Positions 47,434 to 58,900 of a stretch of 64,000 nt of DNA are shown piece by piece. Made by a program: the position numbers and the translations under genes. The notes below the pieces were generated by a model that did not search any database, had not been told where the DNA came from, and saw nothing but the letters and a program-made list of their open reading frames with translations. The stretch's first letter is position 1; the number at the start of each line of letters is the position of its first letter. This DNA comes from Mortierella alpina (taxonomy: Eukaryota; Mortierellomycota; Mortierellomycetes; Mortierellales; Mortierellaceae): assembly GCA_029449245.1 (NCBI GenBank), contig JANATF010000005.1, positions 2,418,001-2,482,000 on the forward strand. Direction: 5' to 3'.

Positions 47434-48208
47434 ATGACTCTTCAGAAGCAACACTCTCCTGGCGGTGGTGCCAGCACTGAAGGTACCCCTGCTCCCCTCC
47501 CTGGGTCACTTCATCACTTGAGCCTTTCCGTGACGGACATGACAAAGTCGGTCAAGTTTTACAAGTTTCTCTATGAGGATATCCTCGGTTTTAAGGAGCT
47601 CATGATAACAGAAGACCATGCCATGTGGTGGAAATATGGATCAGGAGGTAAACCCCATGGAGTGCGACTCTCAAAGCGGCTCTGTGTAAAGACAGCGTTA
47701 TTGTCGACCGCGTACTGAACCTGTCCGTCTTGTGTGTGAATGTAGCCATCGGTATTTCTCCTGCAAAGACAACGATCGCCCATCATAAGTTCAACGCAGG
47801 TAAAGCATGGGAGGTTCTCGTTAGCTGCGCTAAAAGTAAGAACTGCACGCTCGAATTGATTGTCCTGGCATTCATTTTGACGGGTGCTTAATCATGTATT
47901 TAGGTTTCCACCATATGGCCCTCAATCTCGACTCGCGCGAGGAGATTGACGATGCCTACAAAAACCTGCAGCAGTTTTTTGCTGAGAACGAGGAGCAGCA
48001 ATTGGGCGAGATCCTAGACTCCCCGGCGGAGTACGAGTATATGCCAGGATACTACGCGTAAGATTGCTGAGTTGAATAGTGTGGTGAACTCAGCGTTGAA
48101 GCATATCGTAACATGCCTCTTGCATTTTAATCTCATAGCGTATTCTTCACAGATCCAGATGGCATGAAGTTTGAACTAGTGCACACACCCCGCGAGGCGT
48201 ACTTTTGA
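47434..48208 (+). CDS. VOC (glyoxalase-fold) family protein A
   Basis: Exons 47434-47647, 47746-47799, 47904-48057 and 48139-48208 give 163 residues. The two halves show the paired beta-alpha-beta-beta-beta modules of the vicinal oxygen chelate superfamily: LHHLSLSVTDMTKSVKFYKF, then FHHMALNLDSREEIDDAYK and VFFTDPDGMKFELVHTP. His in LHHLSLSV, His in FHHMALN and Glu in FELVH are in the usual metal-ligand positions. Substrate is unknown; relatives include glyoxalase I, fosfomycin-resistance and dioxygenase-like proteins. It is followed in tandem by a paralogue. No targeting peptide. Confidence 0.88.
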
Positions 48209-49056
48209 AGGAATTCTCAGAATGTCAAGCGAGCTGATGCCCAGGGTTGTCTATCCGACACAATCTAGTCCACAGTAGCACCGAGCAATAAAGTTTCTTG
48301 AACCTTCTTCCTCCGAGCTGCAGTGAGCCCCTATGCAAAACGTCATCTCTGGAAAAAGATTGGTGGCACACACCATCCAAGTGTTCAGCACGTCGCCCTA
48401 CCGTCGAAATTATGAAGGAGTCATGAAGCTTGACACGGGGGAACGTGTGAGAAGAATGCTTTCCATAGCGCGTTTTATTTTTCAACAGCATCTTGAATGT
48501 GACCAAAGTCCGACTAATCAGTTGCATGCTTGATTGTTGTCCAGACATAACTATCTTCAATAACCCTGAACCGGGTGTCATGAATCCCGAAGTCAGCTTT
48601 ACACCCTGTGAGAAATATCAAACTACATGTACGCCGCGGGCTAGAGAACACACGCGAAGTGGGATCTCACGAGCCGTCTAGACTCAAGCCAGCTCAGCAA
48701 GCATTTGCATAACAGGTTTACTTCTGCCAGACTTGTGATCACCGCGCCAAGATGGCGCGCAGCAAGGCAACGACGTAGAGCGAATGAGCACAGGAAGTTC
48801 AAAGGACATTGGATCTCTTTGGATCAAGGGACCCGGCCCGCGTACCCGTTATCTTTGTCTCTGGCTGCATGTTCAGGCATTTGGTGGCAACTGTGCCCAA
48901 CTCAAACTACTCGCGCATCAGCGTCTTAGTTGCAAAAAGTACAAAAAGCGCCGGTTTCACGCACCTCGGATTTTTACTCTCTCATCACTCAACTCAACGC
49001 GCCTCATCCGCTCTCTCGCCACACAGCACCACATCAGCAAGCTACATCCCCTCACA
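48209..49056. other. Intergenic region between tandem VOC genes
   Basis: 3' UTR of VOC gene A and promoter of VOC gene B. Open frames are short; no VOC remnant or mobile element recognised. Confidence 0.5.
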
Positions 49057-49669
49057 ATGACCCACACCGGAGCTATCAGCCATATCTCTTTGTCTGCCTC
49101 GGATTACGAAGCGAGCAAGACATTCTATAGCTTTTTGCTCGTTGACTTGATGGGCTACAAGCGCGTCATGGACATGCCTTACTGCACCATGTGGGCGCTC
49201 CCAACTGGAGAGGGTAACCCTTCTTTGAGCTCTTTCTCAAGACAGCGTCCTGTAGATCAACGATTTTTATATCACTCACACGCTTCATGTTCGTCTCTCT
49301 TGCAGTCATCTGCGTATCTCCCGGCAACAAGACCCCCCACCACAAGAACAATCCTGGCTTGAACCACTTGGCCTTCCACACCGCCACCCATGAGCTTGTC
49401 GACGAGTTCTATACCAAGATTGTCGAGTTCCAAGCAGCCCACAAGGAGATGACGGCGAGTGTTATCCTTGACAAGCCCGCACTGTACCCTCAGTATGGCG
49501 AGGGCTACTACGGGTAAGGGCATGAAATCTGAAAGACGCAAATTTTTTTCGCTCGCAGTTCGCAAACAGCATCGCTAAACTGCCTACATCCATTTTCTTT
49601 GACAGCGTCTTCTTCACCGACCCTGACAACATCAAGCTGGAGCTCTGCTACGAGCCCCCTCGTTTTTAA
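49057..49669 (+). CDS. VOC (glyoxalase-fold) family protein B
   Basis: Exons 49057-49213, 49306-49513 and 49606-49669 give 142 residues. VOC pattern: ISHISLSASDYEASKTFYSF, GLNHLAFHTATHELVDEFY, then GYYGVFFTDPDNIKLELCYE. The likely metal ligands are His in ISHISLS, His in LNHLAFH and Glu in LELCYE. Intron positions before VFFTDPD match those of gene A (both split the YYA/YYG codon just before VFFTDPD), so the two are paralogues from an old tandem duplication, although most of the sequence has diverged. Function is probably a lyase, isomerase or detoxifying enzyme of small molecules. Confidence 0.88.
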
Positions 49670-49914
49670 AAACGATGCCAAAGACAGGGTGATTCAATGG
49701 ATATGAGAGACAGAGCCGTTAGGCGGAACTCTTGGGGGGGGGTATTACAAATCTTCCAACTCACAACCGCTGTTGACGCGATGTGTGAGAAAATACACTG
49801 CAAGTGCTGTCATGATCCAAAACAAAGTATATATTTGCTCACAGGGTCCGTGTCCTTCTGCGATCGCACTGTCATTCAACCAATAAACATTAAAGAAAAC
49901 ATCCTTCCAATCCT

Positions 49915-51744
49915 TCATGTATTCTCTCGCTCAACCAAATCAATGGTTAGAAACAGATTATACAGCGACACCGCCCATTCATCTGTTGGTCCTGGTCTTT
50001 TGTAGCTCAAACAGTCACCTCCGCCTATGTGCCCATCCGGTCTCATATTGGTCATGGTCGCCACGTTCCAGTAGATTCCACCGCTGGCCTCGATAATGGT
50101 CTTTGCAATCCGGTTCTGCCGGTCATAATGGACCCAATCCAAGGGATAAGCTAGTAACTCGGCCACCGGTATGTCCTGAGTAAATGGTTTCGGCTCTGCT
50201 GCAAAAGTGGTGCCGTTGTGGGGAATTCTGGGCTTCTTGGAAACGCCAGTCCAGTGCGGCTTGCACGGTATTCTTGTCCCATTGACATCATTGCACCGAT
50301 ACTTCATCTTTCTGGGAGGAAACCTGCTCGCCCTGTCGATGTTGAACGCATTCTCTTTAGAGGGGCACTCGGGATGGCCCACAGGATTGTTGCGGTAGAT
50401 AATCAATGCATCGGGCCGCACTCTCCTGATCTTGATCACGGTGTCTGTAAGGTATCGTTGGAAGAGCCGGTCCCTAAGGTTCAGGTGTGTCGCGCCCAAG
50501 ATGATCGTGTCCTTGAGGTTCATGTTGCGCAGCCACGGCATTTCCACAGGGTTCTGAGACTTTGTCTCGTTGCGACTGTTGCGCGGCCGAATCGTGGACA
50601 GTTGGTCGTTCCTTACAAACTTGAGGCGCACGTCGTTAGGCAAAGGACAAAGCGGGTGCCCGATATTGTGATAACAGGCAAGATCGCCATAGCAGGCCTG
50701 TGGGTTATCAAACATGTTATAGAGTATAGAGTCGTGAAGCTGCCAGTGGACATAGTCGCCAACAAGAATGATATGTCGTGGTCCAAGGATTCTGCAAAAG
50801 TCCTCGGGCTGGATCCTTGAAGCTTGCCATCCCTTGGCACTCGTCCCCCCTGGTGCAGCCGACTGCGACAAGGTTGGATCTATTGAAGTGTCGATAGCTG
50901 GTACCCATCGATATTTGCCTGCTTCTGGAAAAGGCTGCCTGTCAATCGTTAGATCCCTGTCCCGCTCATTCTGCCGTTTCTTATTCCATCCTGTTGCGCC
51001 ACCGAAATCTGGATAATCCCGCTGAGGTTCGTACAGCCATTGCCCTTGGTTCAGCGCCTCATCCATCAGCTGTCGGAAGCGCCTCGTTTTTTCAGGGCTG
51101 TCAAGCTTTGTGCCAGGGATTCTCGTGCCCATGAACTGACTCTCTTCTGGCAATCTCAAAAGAACAAACTCGCGAGCCGCATCCACTGCTTCGCGGACCT
51201 TCTCTTGGTACTCTTGCTCGCTGTTGAGCTTGCTGTACCTCGAGACACGTCGGAGTTTGGTGTAGACGAAGCCGAAGGTGTCAAGAGTTTCCAGGTGTTG
51301 CTCGGATATATTCTGTACTGTCTTCATAACCGAGTCTTCTCCTATAGCTGGTATGGCAGGCTGTTGAGGTGGGAGCAGAGCACCATAATTGGGCTGCAAG
51401 CCTGCAGGATTATCAAGTGTAGGTGAAGAGTCCTGGTCCACTGTTGTATCCTCAAAGAGATCTTGAAAGAAAACTTTGCGCTTGTATCCCTGAGGGTTGT
51501 TGATGTCAAAGTCTGCAAGGCGTTGTTGAATAAGTGCCTCCTCCTCGGCTTGCTTCATGACATAGTACGGAATAATGCAACCTATGGCTAGGTATGCGAC
51601 TATGATTAGACGGAAGCGTAGTTTAGTGAGTCGCCTCCGGCCAAATATCCGAAACTTGCTCTCCCCGGTGCTACTGCGTCCGCTGGGAGTGTGATGAGGC
51701 GAGGAAGCCGGGAGAGGTCGCCCTTTGATATTGATGGACACCAT
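49915..51744 (-). CDS. PC-esterase/TBL-like type II membrane protein with altered active site
   Basis: Intronless, 609 residues. A single membrane helix lies near 44-63 (FRLIIVAYLAIGCIIPYYVM) after a basic cytoplasmic tail, so the catalytic domain would face the Golgi or ER lumen. The domain resembles the PC-esterase/trichome-birefringence-like family, which transfers or removes acetyl groups on polysaccharides. The block ILVGDYVHWQLHDSILYNM sits where the family has GDS, and RPDGH followed by DCLSYKRPGPTDEW sits where it has DxxH. Here Ser is Tyr and His is Ser. The luminal part has several N-x-S/T sites. Fold call is good; activity is doubtful. Confidence 0.8.
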   Translation of the reverse strand: MVSINIKGRPLPASSPHHTPSGRSSTGESKFRIFGRRRLTKLRFRLIIVAYLAIGCIIPYYVMKQAEEEALIQQRLADFDINNPQGYKRKVFFQDLFEDTTVDQDSSPTLDNPAGLQPNYGALLPPQQPAIPAIGEDSVMKTVQNISEQHLETLDTFGFVYTKLRRVSRYSKLNSEQEYQEKVREAVDAAREFVLLRLPEESQFMGTRIPGTKLDSPEKTRRFRQLMDEALNQGQWLYEPQRDYPDFGGATGWNKKRQNERDRDLTIDRQPFPEAGKYRWVPAIDTSIDPTLSQSAAPGGTSAKGWQASRIQPEDFCRILGPRHIILVGDYVHWQLHDSILYNMFDNPQACYGDLACYHNIGHPLCPLPNDVRLKFVRNDQLSTIRPRNSRNETKSQNPVEMPWLRNMNLKDTIILGATHLNLRDRLFQRYLTDTVIKIRRVRPDALIIYRNNPVGHPECPSKENAFNIDRASRFPPRKMKYRCNDVNGTRIPCKPHWTGVSKKPRIPHNGTTFAAEPKPFTQDIPVAELLAYPLDWVHYDRQNRIAKTIIEASGGIYWNVATMTNMRPDGHIGGGDCLSYKRPGPTDEWAVSLYNLFLTIDLVERENT

Positions 51745-51965
51745 TTGAAGATTGGATACAAAGTGTGTAGAGGATGGCTCGCTGCAAGTGCCCAGCGCGA
51801 AGGTTGAATGAAAGAAAAGTGATGGGGCGGGGTTTTCATACCTCCCGCAATCCTTTCTTTATACTCCTATTTTTTTTCTCTTTGTTGCTCTGTCCCACTC
51901 CCACATTCCATTGTCATAGTAAAGGAGGGAGCATCCCTTTAGTGTTTATACAGTGAACCTATATA

Positions 51966-54472
51966 TCACAGTTCATCACGCCGCTTGGTGGCTTCAGCGG
52001 CAATGGCTCCTTTAGCCTCACCAGGCATGGCAGCTTCTGGAAGTATATCTGCATCCTCGGCCCCATGTTTGCCCGAGATGACACGGCAAGCAGCGGGCGT
52101 TCTGAACTTGTAAAGGTATTCACATTTGGATGGCTCGGAGACTGCCACAATCTCGTTCACCACTCCGCAGCTCATTACCACCTTTGAATGCAAAATCGAC
52201 ACGATAGACCGTTAGAACGAGAGAAAAATAGCACCCACTATGTTCTAGGTTATCAACATTGTTGGCCATCGGTAAAATACCTTGACGGAGCGTTCTGGCC
52301 CGTTCCAGCACTTGGATCCTCCAGTATAAAGCTGCGTATCATAGTTGTCGCCAATCCAGTCCGAGAATTTACTATGATATGCAATGGCAAAGAGGCTTAA
52401 CAACCATTACTTGACTACAATTTCAGGACTACACGAACAACAGCATGGTCTTACCCCAAAGACGTGCTAGACTGCGACTTCTGCAATGCCTCACCAAAGA
52501 GGCAAAAAGAATATGTGTATCTAAGCATCCAAATGTGAATCGAGTGAACATTAGTAATAGTGGGGGCACATATACAGTGCCGCGCAATGCTTTCGACCTA
52601 CTCCATGTCCTTGTACTCAAAGCACTTGTCAACAAGTTGGGCGAACGTCTCGTCCTTTCCGTAATCCATGCCTAGCTTTCGCTCTAGGTCTTGAGCTTCA
52701 CTCTGCAACTTTCTCTCCGCTTCTGTAGCCTTGCCGTATGCCTCGTGCGTGCGCTCCCATTCTAGCATCAATGCAAAAATCTCTTAGTACTCTTGGACAC
52801 GCATTCGACATACAATACTTTATCAACAATGCGTACTCTTACCTGACTTTGCACTGTCAAACATGAAACCTAGACCAGCAGCCCTGGCACCCTCTCGAAT
52901 TTTCGAATAGAAGGTGTCAAAAATGACACTCTTGCCGTTTTTGACTAGTATTGGGATGTGTCACCCGGAAGGCATCGCAAGTCAGTAAAGGCGTAAGTCA
53001 ACAAAATACAGAACACTCTTGTCGGCTCAACATACCTTCCCACTGTTGTGAGGCCTCAAAATCATCCTTAGGAACCTCAAGCAGCTCCTCTCCCACAAAC
53101 TCGTCCTGGTCATCCTGCCACGTCGGTGCTAAATTGTCAAAGTGCCTGATCGCTTTCAGCACCGCTTCGTCATTATACTCGACGTTGTGATCTTTCTTCA
53201 TAGCCTTAAGCAGCTGGAACATCTTTCCGATGTCCTTGCGAACATCGCGAGTCTGGTCTTGAACTGTGTGAACAAGTTCGTCAGCAGTGCGCTCCTGTTC
53301 TGCGTCTTGGGATTCACCCACTGCAGTATCGGTGGTCTCCTGCTCCAGTTCCTTGAGGTACGCATCAAATCCAGCGATGGTGTCCTTGACAGCAGGATCA
53401 TGATAGTTTTTGTTGTACTTCTCCTTGAGTTCCTCCAATGCTGCTCGAAGCAATGACTTGACATCAATGGCATGTGCCAGGCGCTTGCTCTGCTGCTCGA
53501 TTATGGGCGCTAGTTGAGCCATGCGCGCTGCTTCTCTTTCAGTCTTTGTTTTCTGGAGATGCTCCTCACGCTTGGCGTTCGCCTCATCAAAGGCAGCTAT
53601 CATGACACAGTAGCATGTATGGTAAATAAAGCAGAATGCGACAGGGATCATGCGTCGCCTCAGCTATAGTGTACAATACCTTTTGTATCGTTAACCATTT
53701 GCTGGACGGCTGAGAACTTGGCCTGAAGGCCGTTGAGCTGTTCTTGCAACTTTTTCTTTGCGCCCATGCCGTATGCGATGTAGCCCTGCCTGATCTTTCC
53801 TCCTTCTTTCTCGATTTTGCGCAATCGATCGCGCTCCTCCCTGGCCTCCTTGCCTACTTGCTCGCATATGTTGGGGCATTGCACCCTGCCGTTGAATTCA
53901 TCCGAACCATCGCAGCATTCTGGGTCACAAACACCATCATTCAATCGCGACGTCTTGAGGTAGGTTGGAATATGCCCAACATTAGCGCAGTAAAAGTATC
54001 CTGTCCCACACGCAGAGGTTCCTATTGCACAATAGCTGAGGGGTTAGAACGCTCTTCTTGTGCCAAGCATGCGCAAAGCATCAAGTATGAGCTTTATATG
54101 CTCCACTGTGTACCTGGCTCATCAGAACCATCCGGACAATCGCAGTAGTCGTCGTTTATGGCTGTATATGGGATCGACTTTGAGCCATCAAGACACATCC
54201 AGTTTTCGGCGCCATTAGACGTGTACAGGTGAGATCCTGAGGAAACAATATACGACAGAATGGTAGATCGGATGGTTAGCTTCAAAGCCCACCTTGACCA
54301 TTGGCCCACACTTAAGCCTTTGTACATATGTGGCCGAATGAAGACGAGAAAAGTCTGTGGGCGTACTCGATGGGGCTACGCCTCGAGGCAGCCCATTTAC
54401 AGAGGAGACTGCCATGACCCAAGTGAGGGCAATGGTAGCCAGAGCTTGGAGGCCAATACCCCGTGTTTTCAT
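51966..54472 (-). CDS. GTB1: Glucosidase II beta subunit (PRKCSH)
   Basis: Non-catalytic subunit of ER glucosidase II, which trims the inner glucoses of N-glycans. Nine exons (54472-54367, 54236-54114, 54021-53680, 53596-53036, 52944-52843, 52761-52602, 52520-52455, 52371-52281, 52181-51966) give 588 residues. Residues 1-27 are a signal peptide ([17 protein letters not shown]). Cys-rich LDL-receptor-A-like modules follow ([26 protein letters not shown]), then a long Lys/Glu coiled coil (about 130-380). The C-terminal mannose-6-phosphate receptor homology domain contains [35 protein letters not shown] and [13 protein letters not shown]. The last residues RRDEL are an ER-retrieval signal. The full family architecture is present. 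Confidence 0.95.
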
Positions 54473-54555
54473 AATCGAGGAGCTGATTCTCGTTAGTATG
54501 TTGAGGATATTGGTTGTGAGGGAATGAGGCGAAAGTACCGACAAATGGCATAAGG

Positions 54556-55096
54556 TTAAATATCACACATATTCAGGCACCCATGAACGCGGCGAACAGA
54601 GTCGCGTTTCCACTTGGCACCTGTCAGGTAAGCCACAAGACTGAAAGCTTCGTCGTACCCTGACGCCAACTCTCCTCCACTTCGAAAGTTCAAATCCACT
54701 CGCGTCTTGATTTCAATATCAATATCTGCGATAGCTATAGATTCGTCAACAAATTGTCCAGCGGCGCTATATGCCTCCATTGGAATGTACCTGTTGATTA
54801 GGCTCGAGTCAGTTCGATAGCAGCATGCATGGCAAGTTTCGAACCTTGCTCTATACTGGGTCATATTGGATCTGATTGAAGACCATGTCGATGTTAGCGT
54901 CCTGACAATGGATACTTAGGAACTGTCCGGTCGCTTGGGACCGGTTATATTGCTTGCCTCTAGGAAGTGGCACCATTTCCGCCTTGTTCTGTTTACAGGT
55001 CGAGCACTTTTGATCTTTATGAGTACAGGATATAGTCCTTGGTATCCTCAATAATGAGGTATTACCCTGGACGCGTTCGGCTGCGAATCGGTTCAT
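54556..55096 (-). pseudogene. Possible frameshifted small ORF
   Basis: Two overlapping minus frames, 55096-54851 and 54864-54556, together read like one protein broken by a one-base shift near 54855. The first has a Cys-rich part (SCTHKDQKCSTCKQNKAEM) and ends FNQIQYDP; the second continues RARFETCHACCY and reaches GYDEAFSLVAYLTGAKWKRD. Possible splice sites nearby do not restore phase. I do not recognise the protein. It could be a decayed gene, a sequencing error, or chance. Confidence 0.25.
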
Positions 55097-55536
55097 AAAA
55101 AGCTAAGCACATCATAAGCCTGTGTCCAGTGTGTAACACGAGGCCTTTGTTGTACAGTAGCGACAGCATAAGTAGACACCCTGGCTTTTGAATCAAGCCA
55201 GGATGAAGGCTGCCTTCATTCTGGAGGCGTGAGTGTGAAGAAAGGGATGTGTTAGTGTGAAGAAAGGGAGGCATGAGTGTGGATCATTATCCGAGTTCCG
55301 ATGATCAATTACTCGATCTTGCCGGCCGAAAATTTTCCTTTCCTCTTGCCGCTGTTTACGAGATGCATAAAAGAGTCGCATTTCTCGCCCGCAGCGCTCA
55401 CCATTGCCCCCTCCTTTCGCTACATCGCACAACAAACAAACGCTGCATTCGTCTCTTGCACCAGCACATTCAAAAACAACCATCAGACCTCTGTCCTCGC
55501 CTGTCGCACGCAATCACACGGACAACCTATTCAGCT
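55097..55536. other. Upstream region of the aldo-keto reductase fragment
   Basis: Presumed promoter of the broken reductase gene. Two near-identical copies of a GTGTGAAGAAAGGGA 15-mer lie at 55228-55270. No gene seen. Confidence 0.4.
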
Positions 55537-55916
55537 ATGACCACGTCCAATAGCGCTCCCAACAGTGCCACTCCAGGCAACCCCCAGGCAGCTGGAGTTA
55601 TCTTTGTCCAAGGCGTCCCCACGCCGGAGACCAGACTGATTCTCGGTGGATCCCTCTCTGTGTCGCCGATGGCTATTGGCACCTGGGCTTGGGGTGCAAG
55701 TGCTTTGCTTCGAAGCTTTTTTCACGTCGATCAATGTGCTATCATGCGCAGGCGAGACTCACTCATATTTAACCTCTCGCACTCACGCACGCACTCATAG
55801 CTCATACACACACACAAACACATAGGATGACATTGCGGCCACTTGGGAGGAAGTAACCTCTGGCATCAATTTTTTTGATATAGCCGAGATTCACGGTCGG
55901 GGCAATCACATCCAGA
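55537..55916 (+). pseudogene. 5' fragment of an aldo-keto reductase gene
   Basis: Exon 1 (55537-55695) encodes MTTSNSAPNS...LILGGSLSVSPMAIGTWAWG; exon 2 starts at 55826 with DDIAATWEEVTSGINFFDIA then EIHGRG. This matches the N-terminal third of the aldo-keto reductase barrel (GTWAWGD..., then FDTAEVYG). The intron uses a GC donor (GCAAGT at 55696). After GRGNHIQ the similarity stops and the satellite array begins; no further reductase sequence is seen in the window. The usual catalytic Tyr of FDTAExYG is His here. The gene is truncated and presumably dead, although the frame stays open for a further 40 codons into repeat sequence. Confidence 0.75.
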
Positions 55917-58900
55917 AAGAGAGAGAGATCAACGGCCACGGTGTTAGTCCGCTGCTGAAGGTTCCTGGGTCTGCAGGGTGCTCATTCAAGAGCGGTAATA
56001 CCCAGCTCGTTGCACTAACTCTTGGGTCTGGCAGGGTCTAGTACAGGGTCGATAAAAGAGTGGAAAGAGTGTCTGTAGGGGTTTCAGTGACCTGGTTCGT
56101 TTTTAAGGGCTTGCAGCACATACTACAAGCCAGAGACACATACGCGAGATGCTCGCGTTGAACGTACCTTCTTTTTGGCTCGAAGCACAAGGATAGCGGC
56201 AGACAGATGGAGAACGAGAGTGGTATCGAGGTCGTTAGACGGCTACAGAGGGTTTCTGGGTCGGCACCTTGCTCGTTCAGAAGAGGCGTCGCATGGTTGC
56301 ACTTACTCTTGAGCCTGGCAGAGTCTAGTGCAGGGTCGAAAAGAGTGGAAAGAGAGTCTGTAGGGGTTTCAGTGACCTGGTTCGTCACTTTAAGGGCTGG
56401 CAGCACATACTACAAGCCAGAGACACATACGCGAGATGCTCGCGTTGAACGTACCTTCTCTTTGGCTCGAAGCAGGTGGATAGCGGCAGACAGATGGAGA
56501 ACGAGAGCGGTGTCGAGGTCGTTAGACGGATGTAGAGGGTTTCTGGGTCGGCACCTTGCTCGTTCAGAAGAGGCGTCGCATGGTTGCACTTACTCTTGAG
56601 CCTGGCAGAGTCTAGTGCAGGGTCGAGAAGAAAGAGTGGAAAGAGAGTCTGTAGGGGTTTCAGTGACCTGGTTCGTCTTTAAGGGCTGGCAGCACATACG
56701 ACAAGCTAGAGACACATACGCGAGATGCTCGCGTTGAACGTACCTTCTCTTTGGCTCGAAGCACAAGGATAGCGGCAGACAGATGGAGAACGAGAGTGGT
56801 ATCGAGGTCGTTAGACGGCTACAGAGGGTTTCTGGGTCGGCACCTTGCTCGTTCAGAAGAGGCGTCGCATGGTTGCACTTACTCTTGAGCCTGGCAGAGT
56901 CTAGTGCAGGGTCGAGAAGAAAGAGTGGAAAGAGAGTCTGTAGGGGTTTCAGTGACCTGGTTCGTCTTTAAGGGCTGGCAGCACATACGACAAGCTAGAG
57001 ACACATACGCGAGATGCTCGCGTTGAACGTACCTTCTCTTTGGCTCGAAGCACAAGGATAGCGGCAGACAGATGGAGAACGAGAGTGGTATCGAGGTCGT
57101 TAGACGGCTACAGAGGGTTTCTGGGTCGGCACCTTGCTCGTTCAGAAGAGGCGTCGCATGGTTGCACTTACTCTTGAGCCTGGCAGAGTCTAGTGCAGGG
57201 TCGAGAAGAAAGAGTGGAAAGAGAGTCTATAGGGGTTTCAGTGACCTGGTTCGTCACTTTAAGGGCTGGCAGCACATACTACAAGCCAGAGACACATACG
57301 CGAGATGCTCGCGTTGAACGTACCTTCTTTTTGGCTCGAAGCACAAGGATAGCGGCAGACAGATGGAGAGCGAGAGTGGTATCGAGGTCGTTAGACGGAT
57401 GCAGAGGATTTCAGGGTCGGCACCTTGCTCGTTCAGAAGAGGCGTCGCATGGTTGCACTTACTCTTGAGCCTGGCAGAGTCTAGTGCAGGGTCGAGAAGA
57501 AAGAGTGGAAAGAGAGTCTGTAGGGGTTTCAGTGACCTGGTTCGTCTTTAAGGGCTGGCAGCACATACGACAAGCTAGAGACACATACGCGAGATGCTCG
57601 CGTTGAACGTACCTTCTTTTTGGCTCGAAGCACAAGGATAGCGGCAGAAAGATGGAGAGCGAGAGTGGTATCGAGGTCGTTAGACGGATGCAGAGGATTT
57701 CAGGGTCGGCACCTTGCTCGTTCAGAAGAGGCGTCGCATGGTTGCACTTACTCTTGAGCCTGGCAGAGTCTAGTGCAGGGTCGAGAAGAAAGAGTGGAAA
57801 GAGAGTCTGTAGGGGTTTCAGTGACCTGGTTCGTCTTTAAGGGCTGGCAGCACATACGACAAGCTAGAGACACATACGCGAGATGCTCGCGTTGAACGTA
57901 CCTTCTCTTTGGCTCGAAGCACAAGGATAGCGGCAGACAGATGGAGAACGAGAGTGGTATCGAGGTCGTTAGACGGCTACAGAGGGTTTCTGGGTCGGCA
58001 CCTTGCTCGTTCAGAAGAGGCGTCGCATGGTTGCACTTACTCTTGAGCCTGGCAGAGTCTAGTGCAGGGTCGAGAAGAAAGAGTGGAAAGAGAGTCTGTA
58101 GGGGTTTCAGTGACCTGGTTCGTCACTTTAAGGGCTGGCAGCACATACTACAAGCCAGAGACACATACGCGAGATGCTCGCGTTGAACGTACCTTCTCTT
58201 TGGCTCGAAGCAGGTGGATAGCGGCAGACAGATGGAGAACGAGAGCGGTGTCGAGGTCGTTAGACGGATGTAGAGGGTTTCTGGGTCGGCAACTTGCTCG
58301 TTCAGAAGAGGCGTCGCATGGTTGCACTTACTCTTGAGCCTGGCAGAGTCTAGTGCAGGGTCGAGAAGAAAGAGTGGAAAGAGAGTCTGTAGGGGTTTCA
58401 GTGACCTGGTTCGTCTTTAAGGGCTGGCAGCACATACGACAAGCCAGAGACACATACGCGAGATGCTCGCGTTGAACGTACCTTCTCTTTGGCTCGAAGC
58501 ACAAGGATAGCGGCAGACAGATGGAGAACGAGAGTGGTATCGAGGTCGTTAGACGGCTACAGAGGGTTTCTGGGTCGGCACCTTGCTCGTTCAGAAGAGG
58601 CGTCGCATGGTTGCACTTACTCTTGAGCCTGGCAGAGTCTAGTGCAGGGTCGAAAAGAGTGGAAAGAGAGTCTGTAGGGGTTTCAGTGACCTGGTTCGTC
58701 TTTAAGGGCTGGCAGCACATACGACAAGCTAGAGACACATACGCGAGATGCTCGCGTTGAACGTACCTTCTCTTTGGCTCGAAGCACAAGGATAGCGGCA
58801 GACAGATGGAGAACGAGAGTGGTATCGAGGTCGTTAGACGGCTACAGAGGGTTTCTGGGTCGGCACCTTGCTCGTTCAGAAGAGGCGTCGCATGGTTGCA

